Below are positions 1 through 8,463 of a stretch of DNA of 28,014 nucleotides, in pieces. The position numbers and the translations under genes were made by a program. Below the pieces are notes generated by a model that worked only from the letters and a program-made list of their open reading frames with translations, made no database searches and was not told the origin of the DNA. The stretch is taken from contig CAJLHL010000018.1 of NCBI GenBank assembly GCA_905206455.1, positions 1 through 28,014 on the forward strand, written 5' to 3'. How positions within the stretch are numbered: position 1 is the first letter of the stretch; every line of letters begins with the position of its first letter. This DNA is from an uncultured Eubacteriales bacterium (GTDB lineage Bacteria; Bacillota; Clostridia; Peptostreptococcales; Anaerovoracaceae).

Positions 1-249
1 CGGGAATTTCCAAAAGAAATCGTCGAAGTGCTGCGTCTTTTGACTCATCAAAAGGATATGGATTACTTTGATTATATCAGGAATATCCGGTCAAATCCGG
101 CGGCAAAGGCTGTAAAGCTGGCAGATCTGGCTCATAATTCGGACGAGACAAGATTTGCCGGAACGGATGGCATGGATGAAGAGCAGCGGAAGCGCTGGAG
201 GGAAAAATACGCGCGGGCGAAAGCGATTCTCAACGGAGAAGAAGGATAA
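1..249 (+). CDS. HD-domain phosphohydrolase (RelA/SpoT-like hydrolase type), C-terminal part
   Basis: The reading frame is open from the first base of the window to TAA at 247-249, so this is the 3' end of a gene whose start lies outside. The visible 82 residues contain VKLADLAHNSDETR. This resembles the second metal-binding part of HD-type (p)ppGpp hydrolases and related proteins, where the Asp and the following His-Asn lie in a KLADxxHN signature. A short charged helix (EEQRKRWREKYARAKAIL) ends the protein. Family knowledge suggests a metal-dependent phosphohydrolase acting on nucleotides, but the N-terminal HD pair and any synthetase domain are not visible, so substrate and exact family stay open. 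It precedes the purine operon and is separated from it by a promoter. A GTG at 28 is an internal codon, not a likely start. Confidence 0.6.
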   Translation, partial: REFPKEIVEVLRLLTHQKDMDYFDYIRNIRSNPAAKAVKLADLAHNSDETRFAGTDGMDEEQRKRWREKYARAKAILNGEEG

Positions 250-289
250 GGCGGATTCTTAATTTCTTCATGTTTAATTCAATATTCGG

Positions 290-318
290 TCGAAATGGAG
301 AGAAAAAACTGATATAAT
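290..318 (+). promoter_or_regulatory. Probable sigma-A promoter of the purine operon
   Basis: A perfect TATAAT at 313-318 is preceded by TG one base upstream (310-311), making an extended -10 element. A partial -35 match, TCGAAA at 290-295, sits 17 bases upstream. The start point should fall near 325, giving a leader of about 240 bases before purL. A TTCG-GT-CGAA palindrome (285-294) overlaps the -35 box. Confidence 0.7.
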
Positions 319-370
319 ATTATGGCTAATGTAGAAAATGCGGTAATTTTGAATTTTAAATCGAAGCAAA

Positions 371-540
371 GCCGCGGCAAGTCTGTTTGATCAGAACTTG
401 CGGACGGTTTCGGCACAGTTCCGGAGAACTCTGATCCTCCGGTTTCGCGCGGGTGATTTGTGTCTCTGGCGAAAGGCAGGAAATAGGCCGCGCGCCGCCT
501 GCTGAGGCGAAGAATGCCGGCGCTGTGCTGTAAATTTTTA
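371..540 (+). promoter_or_regulatory. Structured 5' leader of the purL operon, class unknown
   Basis: The 315-base gap between the HD gene and purL has no convincing gene. After the promoter it holds several hairpins. One is 371-414, with core GCAAGT (377-382) pairing with ACTTGC (396-401) and CTG with CAG inside. A second is 421-442, CCGGAG with CTCCGG. The third region, 475-523, can fold in mutually exclusive ways: GGCAGG (475-480) with CCTGCT (498-503), or CGCCT (496-500) with AGGCG (505-509) together with GCGCCG (492-497) and CGGCGC (518-523). Alternative pairing just upstream of a ribosome site suggests cis-regulation. I do not recognise a known riboswitch class, and no clean intrinsic terminator is present. 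Confidence 0.45.
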
Positions 541-564
541 TGCCTATAGATTCAGGAGGAAAAC

Positions 565-3500
565 ATGGTAAGACGAATCTTCGTTGAAAAGAAAAAGGGC
601 TTTGATGTCGAAGCGCAGAGTCTCTGTGCCGATATCAGAGAAAACCTCGGCATTAAAGGGCTGAAAGGCGTTCGCGTACTCAACCGGTACGATATGGACG
701 GTCTCAGCGATGAGCTCTATCGTAAATCGGTTTTTGATGTTTTCGCAGAACCTGCCCTCGATACTGTCACAGAAGAAGCGGATTTGTCGGATGCGGCTTT
801 CGTATTCGCTTCGGAGTATCTTCCGGGTCAGTACGATCAGCGTGCGGATTCGGCTGCGCAGTGTATCCAGCTTATCAGCATGGGACAGAAGCCTGAGGTC
901 AAGTTTTCCCGAGTGATCGCTCTTTACGGAGATGTCGCCCCCGCAGATGCGGAAGCGATTAAGCATTACTGCATCAATCCGGTGGATTCTCAGGAATCCT
1001 CCATGGACAAGCCGGAAACGATCGCTATCGTTGCTGATGCGCCGGAAGATGTAAAAACCGTCGACGGTTTTTGTCAGATGAACGACAGTGAACTCCGGGC
1101 ATTTCGCGCAGAGATGGGCTTCGCCATGAGCGAAGAGGATCTTTTTTTCGTAAGACAGCATTATTCCGAGGATCTGCTGCGGGATCCCACCGTTACAGAG
1201 CTCCGTGTCATCGACACTTACTGGTCGGATCATTGCAGACATACCACTTTTTCCACAGAGATCACCGATGTGACATTCGGCACAGACAAGTACTCCCAAT
1301 TGTTAAAAAAGGCATATGACAGATATTTAGAGATCAGAAAAGAGGTTTACGGCGAACGCATCGCGGAGAAGGATATCACGCTGATGGATCTCGCCGTCAT
1401 CGGCACGAAGTACGTCAAGAAGCTGGGACTGGCGGATGATCTGGACGAATCGGAAGAGATCAACGCCTGCAGCATCAACGTGACGGCTGAAATCGACGGT
1501 AAAAAAGAAGACTGGCTGGTCATGTTCAAAAATGAAACCCACAATCATCCGACGGAAATCGAACCTTTCGGCGGTGCGGCTACCTGTCTGGGCGGAGCGA
1601 TCCGCGATCCGCTTTCCGGGCGTGTCTATGTGTACCAAGCGATGCGCGTGACAGGCTGCGCGGACCCGAGAACGAGTGTCTCAGATACGCTGGCGGGAAA
1701 ACTTCCTCAGCGGAAAATCACCACCGGAGCGGCGCACGGCTACAGTTCCTACGGCAATCAGATCGGTATCGCTACGGGAAAGGTCGCAGAAGTGTATGAC
1801 GAAGGTTACGTAGCCAAGAGAATGGAAGTGGGCGCGGTAATCGGCGCGGCCCCTAAGGCAAACGTGGTCAGAGAGAGACCTGCTCCGGGAGACCGAATCA
1901 TCTTGGTGGGCGGAAGAACGGGACGCGACGGCTGCGGCGGCGCAACCGGCTCTTCAAAAGAACATACAGAAGAATCTATCCTCACCTGCGGTGCGGAAGT
2001 GCAGAAGGGGAATCCTCCGGTAGAGAGAAATCTCCAGAGACTGTTCCGCAGAAATGAAGTTTCTACGCTGATCAAGCGCTGCAACGATTTCGGTGCCGGC
2101 GGCGTATCCGTAGCGATCGGGGAACTGGCAGACAGTCTGGACATCAATCTGGATCTCGTTCCGAAGAAATATGAAGGTCTCGACGGCACCGAGCTGGCGA
2201 TCTCCGAATCCCAGGAGCGAATGGCGGTGGTCGTGAGAGCGGAAGATACGGATAAGTTCATCGCTTACGCCGGGGAAGAAAATCTGGAGGCGGTAGCGGT
2301 GGCGGAGGTCACCGATTCCGGCAGCGTCAGAATGTACTGGAGGGGAAAGTGTATCCTCGATCTGAGAAGATCATTCCTCGATACAAATGGCGTAAAGCAG
2401 AAGACCGCGGTCACCATCGCGGAAAACGATGATTTTGAAGTTCCCGCTCCGGAAAAGAAGCCTCTGGCCGACTATTTGAGAGAATTGGGCAATGCCAGTC
2501 AGAAAGGCCTGACAGAGCGTTTTGACAGCACCATCGGTGCGGGTTCGGTTCTCATGCCGCTGGGCGGAAAATATCAGCTCTCTCCGGCAGCCGGAATGGC
2601 GGCGAAACTTCCGGTCACGGAAGGGGATACAGACACGGCGACACTGATGACCTTCGGATATCATCCGGCGGTATCTAAGCGCAGTCCGTTCCACGGCGCA
2701 GTTCACGCAGTGGTGGATTCAGTCACGAAGATCGTAGCGCTGGGCGGGGATTACAGAAAAGTCAGACTTTCCTTTCAGGAGTATTTTGAAAAGCTTGGCG
2801 ACGATCCGAAGAGATGGGGCAAGCCTTTCGGCGCGCTGCTGGGAGGCCTGACCGCTCAGGCGGAACTGAAGATCCCGGCCATCGGCGGAAAGGACAGCAT
2901 GTCCGGTACTTTTATGGATATCGATGTGCCTCCGACGCTGATTTCCTTTGCTGTCGCAGCGGCCGACGCCGATCGGGTGGTCTCTACCGAATTCAAGAAA
3001 GCGGGCAGCACTCTGGTGCATATCTATCAGGAAAACGACGAGTTCGGCGTGATTGATTTCGAACAGTATCGCCAGAATATGGCGAGAGTCATCGAACTGT
3101 CCGGACAGAAAAAAATTCTGTCGATGAATCCGGTAGGAGGCGGCGGTATTTTCGTCACCATATGTGAAATGGCGGCGGGCAATAAAATCGGCGCTGTTAT
3201 AGAAAATAAAGAGGGAGAAGATCTTCACAAGATCGAGACTGGCGCTCTGATCGCAGAAATTGACGGTTCGGAAGACGCGGGGGCTCTGTTTGACGGTATC
3301 TGTTTCGAAATCATAGGCAGGACGGCGGATTCCGGGGAAATCGAAATCGCTTCCACGGGAGAAAAAATTTCCATGGAAGAGATGATCACGGCGTGGAGTG
3401 AGCCTCTGGAGGGTGTATTCCCGACACGGGCAAAGGAAGACGGGGAGAAGATCGAGACTTTCTCTTTTGCCGGAAGAAGCGCGGTTTCTCCTGCGGTTAA

Positions 3501-4305
3501 GACTGCGAGACCGAAAGTATTTATTCCGGTTTTCCCTGGAACCAACTGTGAAATGGACAGCAAACGCGCATTTGAAAGAGCCGGCGGAGAGGTGGAAATG
3601 CAGATTCTGGCGAATCTGACGCCGGAAGTTCTGGACGAGTCCATTCATCAGATGGCCAAAAAGATCAGACAGAGCCAGATCATCATGATTCCGGGGGGAT
3701 TCAGCGGCGGAGATGAACCGGATGGTTCCGCAAAATTTATCACGGCGGTATTTCGGAATCCTGCCGTTTCTGACGCGGTTACCGAACTCCTGGAAAAGAG
3801 AGACGGCCTGATGCTGGGTATCTGCAACGGATTCCAGGCGCTGATCAAACTGGGACTGGTACCTTACGGAAAAATCGTCGAAGCGAAAGAAGACGCTCCG
3901 ACGCTGACATACAACAGCATAGGCAGACACGTGTCCTGTCTCGTCAATACGAGGATCGCGTCGGTTAAATCACCGTGGCTGGCAGGCACCGAAGTAGGCG
4001 ATATCCATACGATTCCTGTTTCTCACGGCGAGGGCAGATTTATCGCATCTGACGCTCTGATCAGAGAACTGGCTGAAAATGGACAGATCGCTACACAGTA
4101 TGTGGACATGGACGGAAATCCGACCTCGGATATTCGGTTTAATCCGAATAACTCCAACCAGGCGATTGAAGGTATCCTGTCTCCGGACGGAAGAATTTTC
4201 GGCAAAATGGGACATTCGGAACGAATCGGAAGAAATCTCTACCGTAATGTTTTGGGCAATTTTGATCAGAAGCTCTTCGAGTCTGGAATCAACTATTTTA
4301 AGTAA
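565..4305 (+). CDS. purL: Phosphoribosylformylglycinamidine (FGAM) synthase, single-chain with fused glutaminase
   Basis: This 1246-residue enzyme converts FGAR, glutamine and ATP to FGAM, the fourth step of purine synthesis, in the cytoplasm. It is the large fused form: synthetase halves plus a C-terminal glutamine amidotransferase, so separate PurS and PurQ are not needed. Visible landmarks are the TYWSDHCRHTTF linker motif (about residue 220), FKNETHNHPTEIEPFGG in the first AIRS-like half, CNDFGAGGVS and SESQERM, GGKDSMSGTF in the second half, and a class I glutaminase domain with FPGTNCE, PGGFSGGDEPDG and the nucleophile Cys1087 in LGICNGFQ. The C-terminal GHSER supplies the His of the glutaminase triad. 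ATG at 565 follows AGGAGG (554-559). The length is a little below the proteobacterial 1290-1300 residues, as in the clostridial clade. It is the first gene of the operon. Confidence 0.97.
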   Translation: MVRRIFVEKKKGFDVEAQSLCADIRENLGIKGLKGVRVLNRYDMDGLSDELYRKSVFDVFAEPALDTVTEEADLSDAAFVFASEYLPGQYDQRADSAAQCIQLISMGQKPEVKFSRVIALYGDVAPADAEAIKHYCINPVDSQESSMDKPETIAIVADAPEDVKTVDGFCQMNDSELRAFRAEMGFAMSEEDLFFVRQHYSEDLLRDPTVTELRVIDTYWSDHCRHTTFSTEITDVTFGTDKYSQLLKKAYDRYLEIRKEVYGERIAEKDITLMDLAVIGTKYVKKLGLADDLDESEEINACSINVTAEIDGKKEDWLVMFKNETHNHPTEIEPFGGAATCLGGAIRDPLSGRVYVYQAMRVTGCADPRTSVSDTLAGKLPQRKITTGAAHGYSSYGNQIGIATGKVAEVYDEGYVAKRMEVGAVIGAAPKANVVRERPAPGDRIILVGGRTGRDGCGGATGSSKEHTEESILTCGAEVQKGNPPVERNLQRLFRRNEVSTLIKRCNDFGAGGVSVAIGELADSLDINLDLVPKKYEGLDGTELAISESQERMAVVVRAEDTDKFIAYAGEENLEAVAVAEVTDSGSVRMYWRGKCILDLRRSFLDTNGVKQKTAVTIAENDDFEVPAPEKKPLADYLRELGNASQKGLTERFDSTIGAGSVLMPLGGKYQLSPAAGMAAKLPVTEGDTDTATLMTFGYHPAVSKRSPFHGAVHAVVDSVTKIVALGGDYRKVRLSFQEYFEKLGDDPKRWGKPFGALLGGLTAQAELKIPAIGGKDSMSGTFMDIDVPPTLISFAVAAADADRVVSTEFKKAGSTLVHIYQENDEFGVIDFEQYRQNMARVIELSGQKKILSMNPVGGGGIFVTICEMAAGNKIGAVIENKEGEDLHKIETGALIAEIDGSEDAGALFDGICFEIIGRTADSGEIEIASTGEKISMEEMITAWSEPLEGVFPTRAKEDGEKIETFSFAGRSAVSPAVKTARPKVFIPVFPGTNCEMDSKRAFERAGGEVEMQILANLTPEVLDESIHQMAKKIRQSQIIMIPGGFSGGDEPDGSAKFITAVFRNPAVSDAVTELLEKRDGLMLGICNGFQALIKLGLVPYGKIVEAKEDAPTLTYNSIGRHVSCLVNTRIASVKSPWLAGTEVGDIHTIPVSHGEGRFIASDALIRELAENGQIATQYVDMDGNPTSDIRFNPNNSNQAIEGILSPDGRIFGKMGHSERIGRNLYRNVLGNFDQKLFESGINYFK

Positions 4306-4340
4306 CAGACTTCAGACTGCGTGACTGAAATATCGACAGG

Positions 4341-4370
4341 CATCCGGAAATTTTTGCAAAGTTCCGGATG
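4341..4370 (+). other. Hairpin in the purL-purE spacer
   Basis: CATCCGGAA (4341-4349) and TTCCGGATG (4362-4370) form a perfect 9-bp stem with a 12-base loop. No uninterrupted T-run follows (the next bases read CAGTTTGTCGTTTT), so it is a weak terminator at best. It may be an attenuator or mRNA-processing/stability element between purL and purE. Confidence 0.5.
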
Positions 4371-4455
4371 CAGTTTGTCGTTTTCAGAGCAGTATAAAAT
4401 AAAGGACAGCTGCAGAGTTTTACTCTGAATTATATAAATGGAAAGGAATGATAAA

Positions 4456-4935
4456 ATGAAAGTCGGAATCGTCATGGGAAGCAAATCCGATTATCCGGTA
4501 GTAGAGAGGGCAGAAAAAGTTCTGACTGATTTCGGTGTGGAGTTTGAGACGAGGATCATCTCTGCTCACAGAACTCCTGTCGCAGCGATGGAATTTGCAT
4601 CAAAAGCGGAAGAAAACGGCATAGAAGTCATCATCGCGGCTGCGGGCAAAGCGGCGCATCTGGGAGGTGTCCTGGCGGCGTTTACACCGATGCCGGTTAT
4701 CGGTCTGCCGGTTAAATCCTCCACTCTGACCGGTCTCGATTCGCTTCTGTCTATCGTTCAGATGCCGAAAGGCGTCCCTGTCGCGACAGTAGCCATCGAT
4801 GGTGCGGAAAACGCCGGTATTCTTGCGGTTCAGATGCTGTCTTTAAAATATCCGGAACTGAGACAGGCGATGAAAGATTATAAGGCGAAGATGGAACGTG
4901 AAGTCATGGCGATCGACGCGGAATTTCAAAAGTAA
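4456..4935 (+). CDS. purE: N5-carboxyaminoimidazole ribonucleotide mutase (class I PurE)
   Basis: PurE moves the carboxylate of N5-CAIR to give CAIR. The 159-residue protein starts MKVGIVMGSKSDYPVV and has the family motifs GSKSD, ISAHRTP, AAAGKAAHLGG and SIVQMPKGVPVATVAI. SAHRTP and the MPKGVPVATVAI stretch are those of class I mutases rather than the class II AIR carboxylases of spirochaetes and animals. The start is set at 4456, which has AAAGGA eight bases upstream; an in-frame ATG at 4438 has no ribosome site. The usual AGGAAHLPG appears as AGKAAHLGG, a conservative variation near the substrate pocket. Class I enzymes normally need PurK to make N5-CAIR, and no purK is in this window. Confidence 0.95.
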   Translation: MKVGIVMGSKSDYPVVERAEKVLTDFGVEFETRIISAHRTPVAAMEFASKAEENGIEVIIAAAGKAAHLGGVLAAFTPMPVIGLPVKSSTLTGLDSLLSIVQMPKGVPVATVAIDGAENAGILAVQMLSLKYPELRQAMKDYKAKMEREVMAIDAEFQK

Positions 4936-4970
4936 CTGCAGGAGGTTATGGCGAGTCTGATTGTTTGAAA

Positions 4971-4985
4971 AATGACAGTGTCATT
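4971..4985 (+). repeat. Short palindrome in the purE-purC spacer
   Basis: AATGAC-AGT-GTCATT is a 6-bp inverted repeat with a 3-base loop, in the 115-base purE-purC gap. Upstream, AGGAGG (4940-4945) sits two bases before a six-codon ATG frame (4948-4968). No promoter is evident. The role is unknown; it may be an mRNA hairpin. Confidence 0.3.
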
Positions 4986-5050
4986 GTTTATTTCCGAAAT
5001 CAGTGGCGGGAAAGACCCTGCGGGGCGCAGAAAGGAATGAAAAGACAAAA

Positions 5051-5761
5051 ATGCAGAAATTAGAACAGCTTTATGAAGGCAAAGCGAAGAAAGTATTTAG
5101 GACCGACGATCCGGAACTCTACATCGTAGATTACAAAGATGACGCAACGGCATTCAACGGCCAGAAAAAGGGAACCATCGCTTCCAAGGGCGTCGTAAAT
5201 AACAAGATGTCGGCTATTATCTTTCAGCAGCTGGAGGAAAACGGCGTGCCAACTCATCTGGTCAGGCTTCTCAGCGACAGAGAGACCTTGGTAAAGGCTG
5301 TGAAAATCCTTCCGCTGGAAGTCATCATCCGAAATGTGGCGGCGGGTTCTTTTTCCCAGAAATATGGCGTAGAAGAAGGCAGAGAGCTGGCGAAGACCGT
5401 TCTGGAGTTTTCCTATAAAAATGACAGTCTCGGAGATCCGATGATCAACGACGATCACATTCTGGCTCTGGGGCTGGCTACGCAGGAGCAGCTGGACACT
5501 GTCAGGAAGTACGCTTTTATGATCAATGATTTTCTAAAGGATTTCTTCCTGAAGAGCGGCTTGAAGTTGATCGATTTTAAAATCGAGTTCGGCTTATACG
5601 ACGGCGAAGTGATTTTGGCGGATGAAATATCTCCGGATACCTGCAGACTCTGGGATGTCCGCACCGGCGAAAAGATGGACAAAGACAGATTTCGAAGAGA
5701 TCTGGGCGGCGTAGAAGAAACTTATCAGGAAGTACTAAAGAGAGTCGAAGAGAACAGATAG
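5051..5761 (+). CDS. purC: SAICAR synthetase
   Basis: PurC joins aspartate to CAIR using ATP to give SAICAR. The 236-residue protein begins MQKLEQLYEGKAKKVF, the classic N-terminal SAICAR synthetase signature with its Gly-Lys-Ala-Lys-Lys loop. It also contains NGQKKGTIASKG, LPLEVIIRNVAAGSFSQKYG and the metal/ATP region DFKIEFGLYDGEVILADEISPDTCRLWD. The start at 5051 is chosen by homology. AAAGGA lies 14 bases upstream, which is long, so translation may be modest. An in-frame GTG at 5003 would add 16 residues with no family similarity. The length is normal for bacterial PurC. The product is the substrate of PurB, which is not encoded here. Confidence 0.96.
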   Translation: MQKLEQLYEGKAKKVFRTDDPELYIVDYKDDATAFNGQKKGTIASKGVVNNKMSAIIFQQLEENGVPTHLVRLLSDRETLVKAVKILPLEVIIRNVAAGSFSQKYGVEEGRELAKTVLEFSYKNDSLGDPMINDDHILALGLATQEQLDTVRKYAFMINDFLKDFFLKSGLKLIDFKIEFGLYDGEVILADEISPDTCRLWDVRTGEKMDKDRFRRDLGGVEETYQEVLKRVEENR

Positions 5762-5774
5762 ACAAAATACAGGA

Positions 5775-5820
5775 GGATCCGGCTTCTGTGCGTCTGCAGC
5801 GCGGGGCGGAAACCGGATCC
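5775..5820 (+). repeat. Inverted repeat in the purC-purF spacer
   Basis: GGATCCGG (5775-5782) and CCGGATCC (5813-5820) are perfect 8-bp inverted arms separated by 30 bases, so the mRNA can form a large hairpin between purC and purF. No T-run follows, so it is not a terminator. It could influence stability or translation of purF. Confidence 0.4.
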
Positions 5821-5856
5821 GGCGATTTACCGAAAGGAAATATAGAGGAAACATAT

Positions 5857-7326
5857 ATGAACGTAAACAAAGAATGGCTGACAGAACTGATGGATGACGA
5901 TAAGTTTCATGACGAATGCGGTGTCGTGGGAATTGCTTCTCCGGGAGCTCAGAATATTGCGAAAGACGTCTATTTCGGTCTTCACTCCCTGCAGCACAGA
6001 GGGCAGGAAAGTGCCGGAATCGCATCCAATATGTTCGGTAATATCAACTGTTACAAGGACATGGGACTCGTTCAGGAGGTTTTTAACGATGATATTATGA
6101 AAACTCTTCCGGGAGATATCTGTATCGGTCATGTGAGATATTCCACAGCGGGTCAGAGCCAGGCGGTGAATTCTCAGCCTTTGGTAGTCTATTCTAAGAT
6201 GGGATCTCTGGCGTTGGCTCACAACGGCACGCTGGTCAATGCTACGGCTCTCAAAGATAAAATGCAGGATGAGGGATATATTTTTCAGACTTCTACAGAT
6301 TCCGAGATCATCGCGGCTCTGATCGCTCAGAACCTCAAGGAAGGAAGCGTGGAGGTTGCGGTTGCCAAAGTCGCAAATATCATCAAAGGTTCTTTTGCAC
6401 TGGTTATCACCACAGGCGACAAACTCCTGGGAGTGAGAGACGCTAACGGTATCCGGCCGTTGTGCATCGGCCGCACGAAGTCCGGTTATGTACTTGCTTC
6501 GGAAAGTTGTGTATTTCCGCTGCAGGGCGCGGAATTTGTCCGCGATGTAGAGCCGGGTGAAATCGTCGTCATTCAGAATAACGAACTGCGTTCGATCCGG
6601 TTCAACGAAGAGGCTCCGAAAAAAGTCTGCTCTTTCGAATATGTCTATTTTGCGAGGACGGACAGCCGAATGGACGGCAGAAGCGTCTATCATGCCCGCA
6701 GAGAAGCGGGCCGTATTCTCGCCAGAGAGAGCGGCGTAGAAGCGGATCTGGTGATCGCCGTTCCGGACTCCGGTACGGTAGCGGCGATCGGGTATGCGGA
6801 AGAGTCTGGGATTCCTTTCGGTGAAGGGCTGGTAAAAAACAGATACGTGGGCAGAACCTTTATTCAGCCGACGCAGGAAATGCGTGAACTCGGTGTGCGG
6901 ATGAAACTCAACGTTCTCGAGGAAAATGTGAGAGGCAAAAGGATCATCATGATCGACGATTCTATCGTAAGAGGAACGACCAGCGGAAAAATCGTGAAAC
7001 TTCTCAAGGACGCAGGCGCTTCCGAAGTGCACGTGCGCATCAGCTCCCCTCCGGTAACGCATTCCTGCTATCTGGGAATCGATACGCCGAATCGGAAGAA
7101 TCTGATGGCTGCGAATTATACCATCGAAGAGATTCGGCAGCACATCGGCGCCGATTCCCTGGCTTATATCAGTATCGAAGGTCTCAAAGAATGCATCGGC
7201 TTCGGTGACTGTATCTGCGACGCATGTTTTACGGGAGATTATCCGGTGGAGCTCTCCGACGTAGATTATGCTGCGGAACACGAAGAGGCTGCCAGCAAGA
7301 GAGAGTTTATTTTCGAATACGATTGA
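5857..7326 (+). CDS. purF: Amidophosphoribosyltransferase (glutamine PRPP amidotransferase)
   Basis: PurF makes phosphoribosylamine from PRPP and glutamine, the committed step of purine synthesis. The 489-residue protein has an N-terminal Ntn-hydrolase glutaminase domain and a C-terminal phosphoribosyltransferase domain. Cys21 (DECGVVGI) should be the nucleophile freed by removal of a 20-residue propeptide, longer than the 11 residues known for Bacillus. The PRPP loop is RIIMIDDSIVRGTTSGK. Cysteines in KVCSFEYVYF, THSCYLGID and CICDACFTGDYP match the four [4Fe-4S] ligands of the Bacillus-type enzyme, so it is probably oxygen-sensitive and feedback-inhibited by nucleotides, as in that family. 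The start at 5857 has AGAGGA seven bases upstream; a frame open to 5788 adds only unrelated sequence. Confidence 0.97.
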   Translation: MNVNKEWLTELMDDDKFHDECGVVGIASPGAQNIAKDVYFGLHSLQHRGQESAGIASNMFGNINCYKDMGLVQEVFNDDIMKTLPGDICIGHVRYSTAGQSQAVNSQPLVVYSKMGSLALAHNGTLVNATALKDKMQDEGYIFQTSTDSEIIAALIAQNLKEGSVEVAVAKVANIIKGSFALVITTGDKLLGVRDANGIRPLCIGRTKSGYVLASESCVFPLQGAEFVRDVEPGEIVVIQNNELRSIRFNEEAPKKVCSFEYVYFARTDSRMDGRSVYHARREAGRILARESGVEADLVIAVPDSGTVAAIGYAEESGIPFGEGLVKNRYVGRTFIQPTQEMRELGVRMKLNVLEENVRGKRIIMIDDSIVRGTTSGKIVKLLKDAGASEVHVRISSPPVTHSCYLGIDTPNRKNLMAANYTIEEIRQHIGADSLAYISIEGLKECIGFGDCICDACFTGDYPVELSDVDYAAEHEEAASKREFIFEYD

Positions 7327-7400
7327 TTTAAAACGGCAGATCAGCGCTTTCGCAAATGTGCAAATTCGGAAAATACATGATGAAGAAAGGAAATTTCAAC

Positions 7401-8450
7401 ATGGGAGATAAATTGACTTATAGAGACGCCGGTGTAGATACCAAAGAAGGCGGAAGAGCCGTAGAACTGATGAAGGACCATGTAAAGAGAACCTTCAGCG
7501 AAAATGTTCTGACCGGTCTGGGCAGCTTCGGCAGTATGTATCAGCTCGATCTGGGCAAAATGACGGAGCCGGTGCTCGTATCCGGTACGGACGGTGTAGG
7601 CACAAAGCTGAAAATCGCTTTCCTGATGGATAAACATGATACCGTAGGCCAGGACTGTGTGGCGATGTGCGTCAACGACATCATCTGCCAGGGAGCGGTG
7701 CCTCTCTTTTTCCTGGACTATATCGCTACAGGAAAAGTGCAGGCGGAGAAAATCGCCGATATCGTGAAGGGAATCGCGGATGGCTGCGTGCTTTCGGAAT
7801 GCTCTCTCGTGGGCGGTGAAACAGCGGAAATGCCGTCCTTCTACGGTGATGACGAATATGATATGGCGGGTTTTGCCGTGGGAATCGCCGATAAGAAAAA
7901 TATCATCGACGGAAGCAAAGTTGCGGAAGGTGATATTCTCATCGGACTTCCTTCCAGCGGAATTCACAGCAATGGATATTCTCTGGTCAGAAAGATATTT
8001 TTCGATAAGATGGATATGGATGTCGCCGACTATGTGGAAGAACTGGGAACCACTCTGGGCGACGCGCTGATCATGCCGACGAGAATCTATGTCAAGGCCT
8101 GCAAGGCGCTCTTCGGTAAATTCGATATTCACGGTATCGTACATATGACCGGCGGCGGATTTTATGAAAATATTCCGCGGATCCTTCCGGACGGCTTGGG
8201 TGCGGAAATCGAAACGGGTTCCTGGGAAGTTCCGGAAATTTTCAAGTATATTAAGAAATGCGGAAATGTCGATGCAAAGGAAATGTTCTCGACGTTTAAT
8301 ATGGGAATCGGTATGATTTTGACCGTTGATCCGGCAGATGCCGGAGGTGTGATGGACACTCTGACCGCTGCCGGCGAAAAACCGAGCATTATCGGGAAGA
8401 TCTCTTCGAAGGAAGGCGTCTCGATCATCAAAGACGGAGAAATATTATAA
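7401..8450 (+). CDS. purM: Phosphoribosylformylglycinamidine cyclo-ligase (AIR synthetase)
   Basis: PurM closes the imidazole ring, turning FGAM and ATP into AIR. The 349-residue protein begins MGDKLTYRDAGVDTKEGG and shows the AIRS superfamily motifs: GTDGVGTKLKIAF, CVNDIICQGAVPLFFLDYIATGK, GGETAEMPSFY, GIHSNGYSLVRK and HMTGGGFYENIPRILP. The start at 7401 has AAAGG ten bases upstream; the frame is open from 7356, but the extra 15 residues do not belong to the family. It shares ancestry with each half of PurL. It lies 13 bases before purN, so the pair is probably co-transcribed and perhaps coupled. Confidence 0.97.
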   Translation: MGDKLTYRDAGVDTKEGGRAVELMKDHVKRTFSENVLTGLGSFGSMYQLDLGKMTEPVLVSGTDGVGTKLKIAFLMDKHDTVGQDCVAMCVNDIICQGAVPLFFLDYIATGKVQAEKIADIVKGIADGCVLSECSLVGGETAEMPSFYGDDEYDMAGFAVGIADKKNIIDGSKVAEGDILIGLPSSGIHSNGYSLVRKIFFDKMDMDVADYVEELGTTLGDALIMPTRIYVKACKALFGKFDIHGIVHMTGGGFYENIPRILPDGLGAEIETGSWEVPEIFKYIKKCGNVDAKEMFSTFNMGIGMILTVDPADAGGVMDTLTAAGEKPSIIGKISSKEGVSIIKDGEIL

Positions 8451-8463
8451 ATAGAGGTTTTAA

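Noticed and set aside
322..390. A 22-codon open frame (ATG 322 to TGA 390) in the purL leader
   Set aside because: The ATG lies only four bases after the -10 box, at or before the expected transcription start, and it has no ribosome site.
462..505. Resemblance to a ZTP riboswitch (CTGGCG followed by CCGCCTG)
   Set aside because: The intervening GTGG/CCAC hairpin, the GGGAGCGA segment and the final GGGC of the conserved tail are missing.
453..533. A 26-residue frame with GTG start across the third hairpin region of the purL leader, as a possible leader peptide
   Set aside because: No Shine-Dalgarno precedes it, and no run of regulatory codons is seen.
4948..4968. Six-codon frame after AGGAGG between purE and purC
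   Set aside because: The ribosome site is only two bases from the ATG and the peptide is too short to support as a gene.
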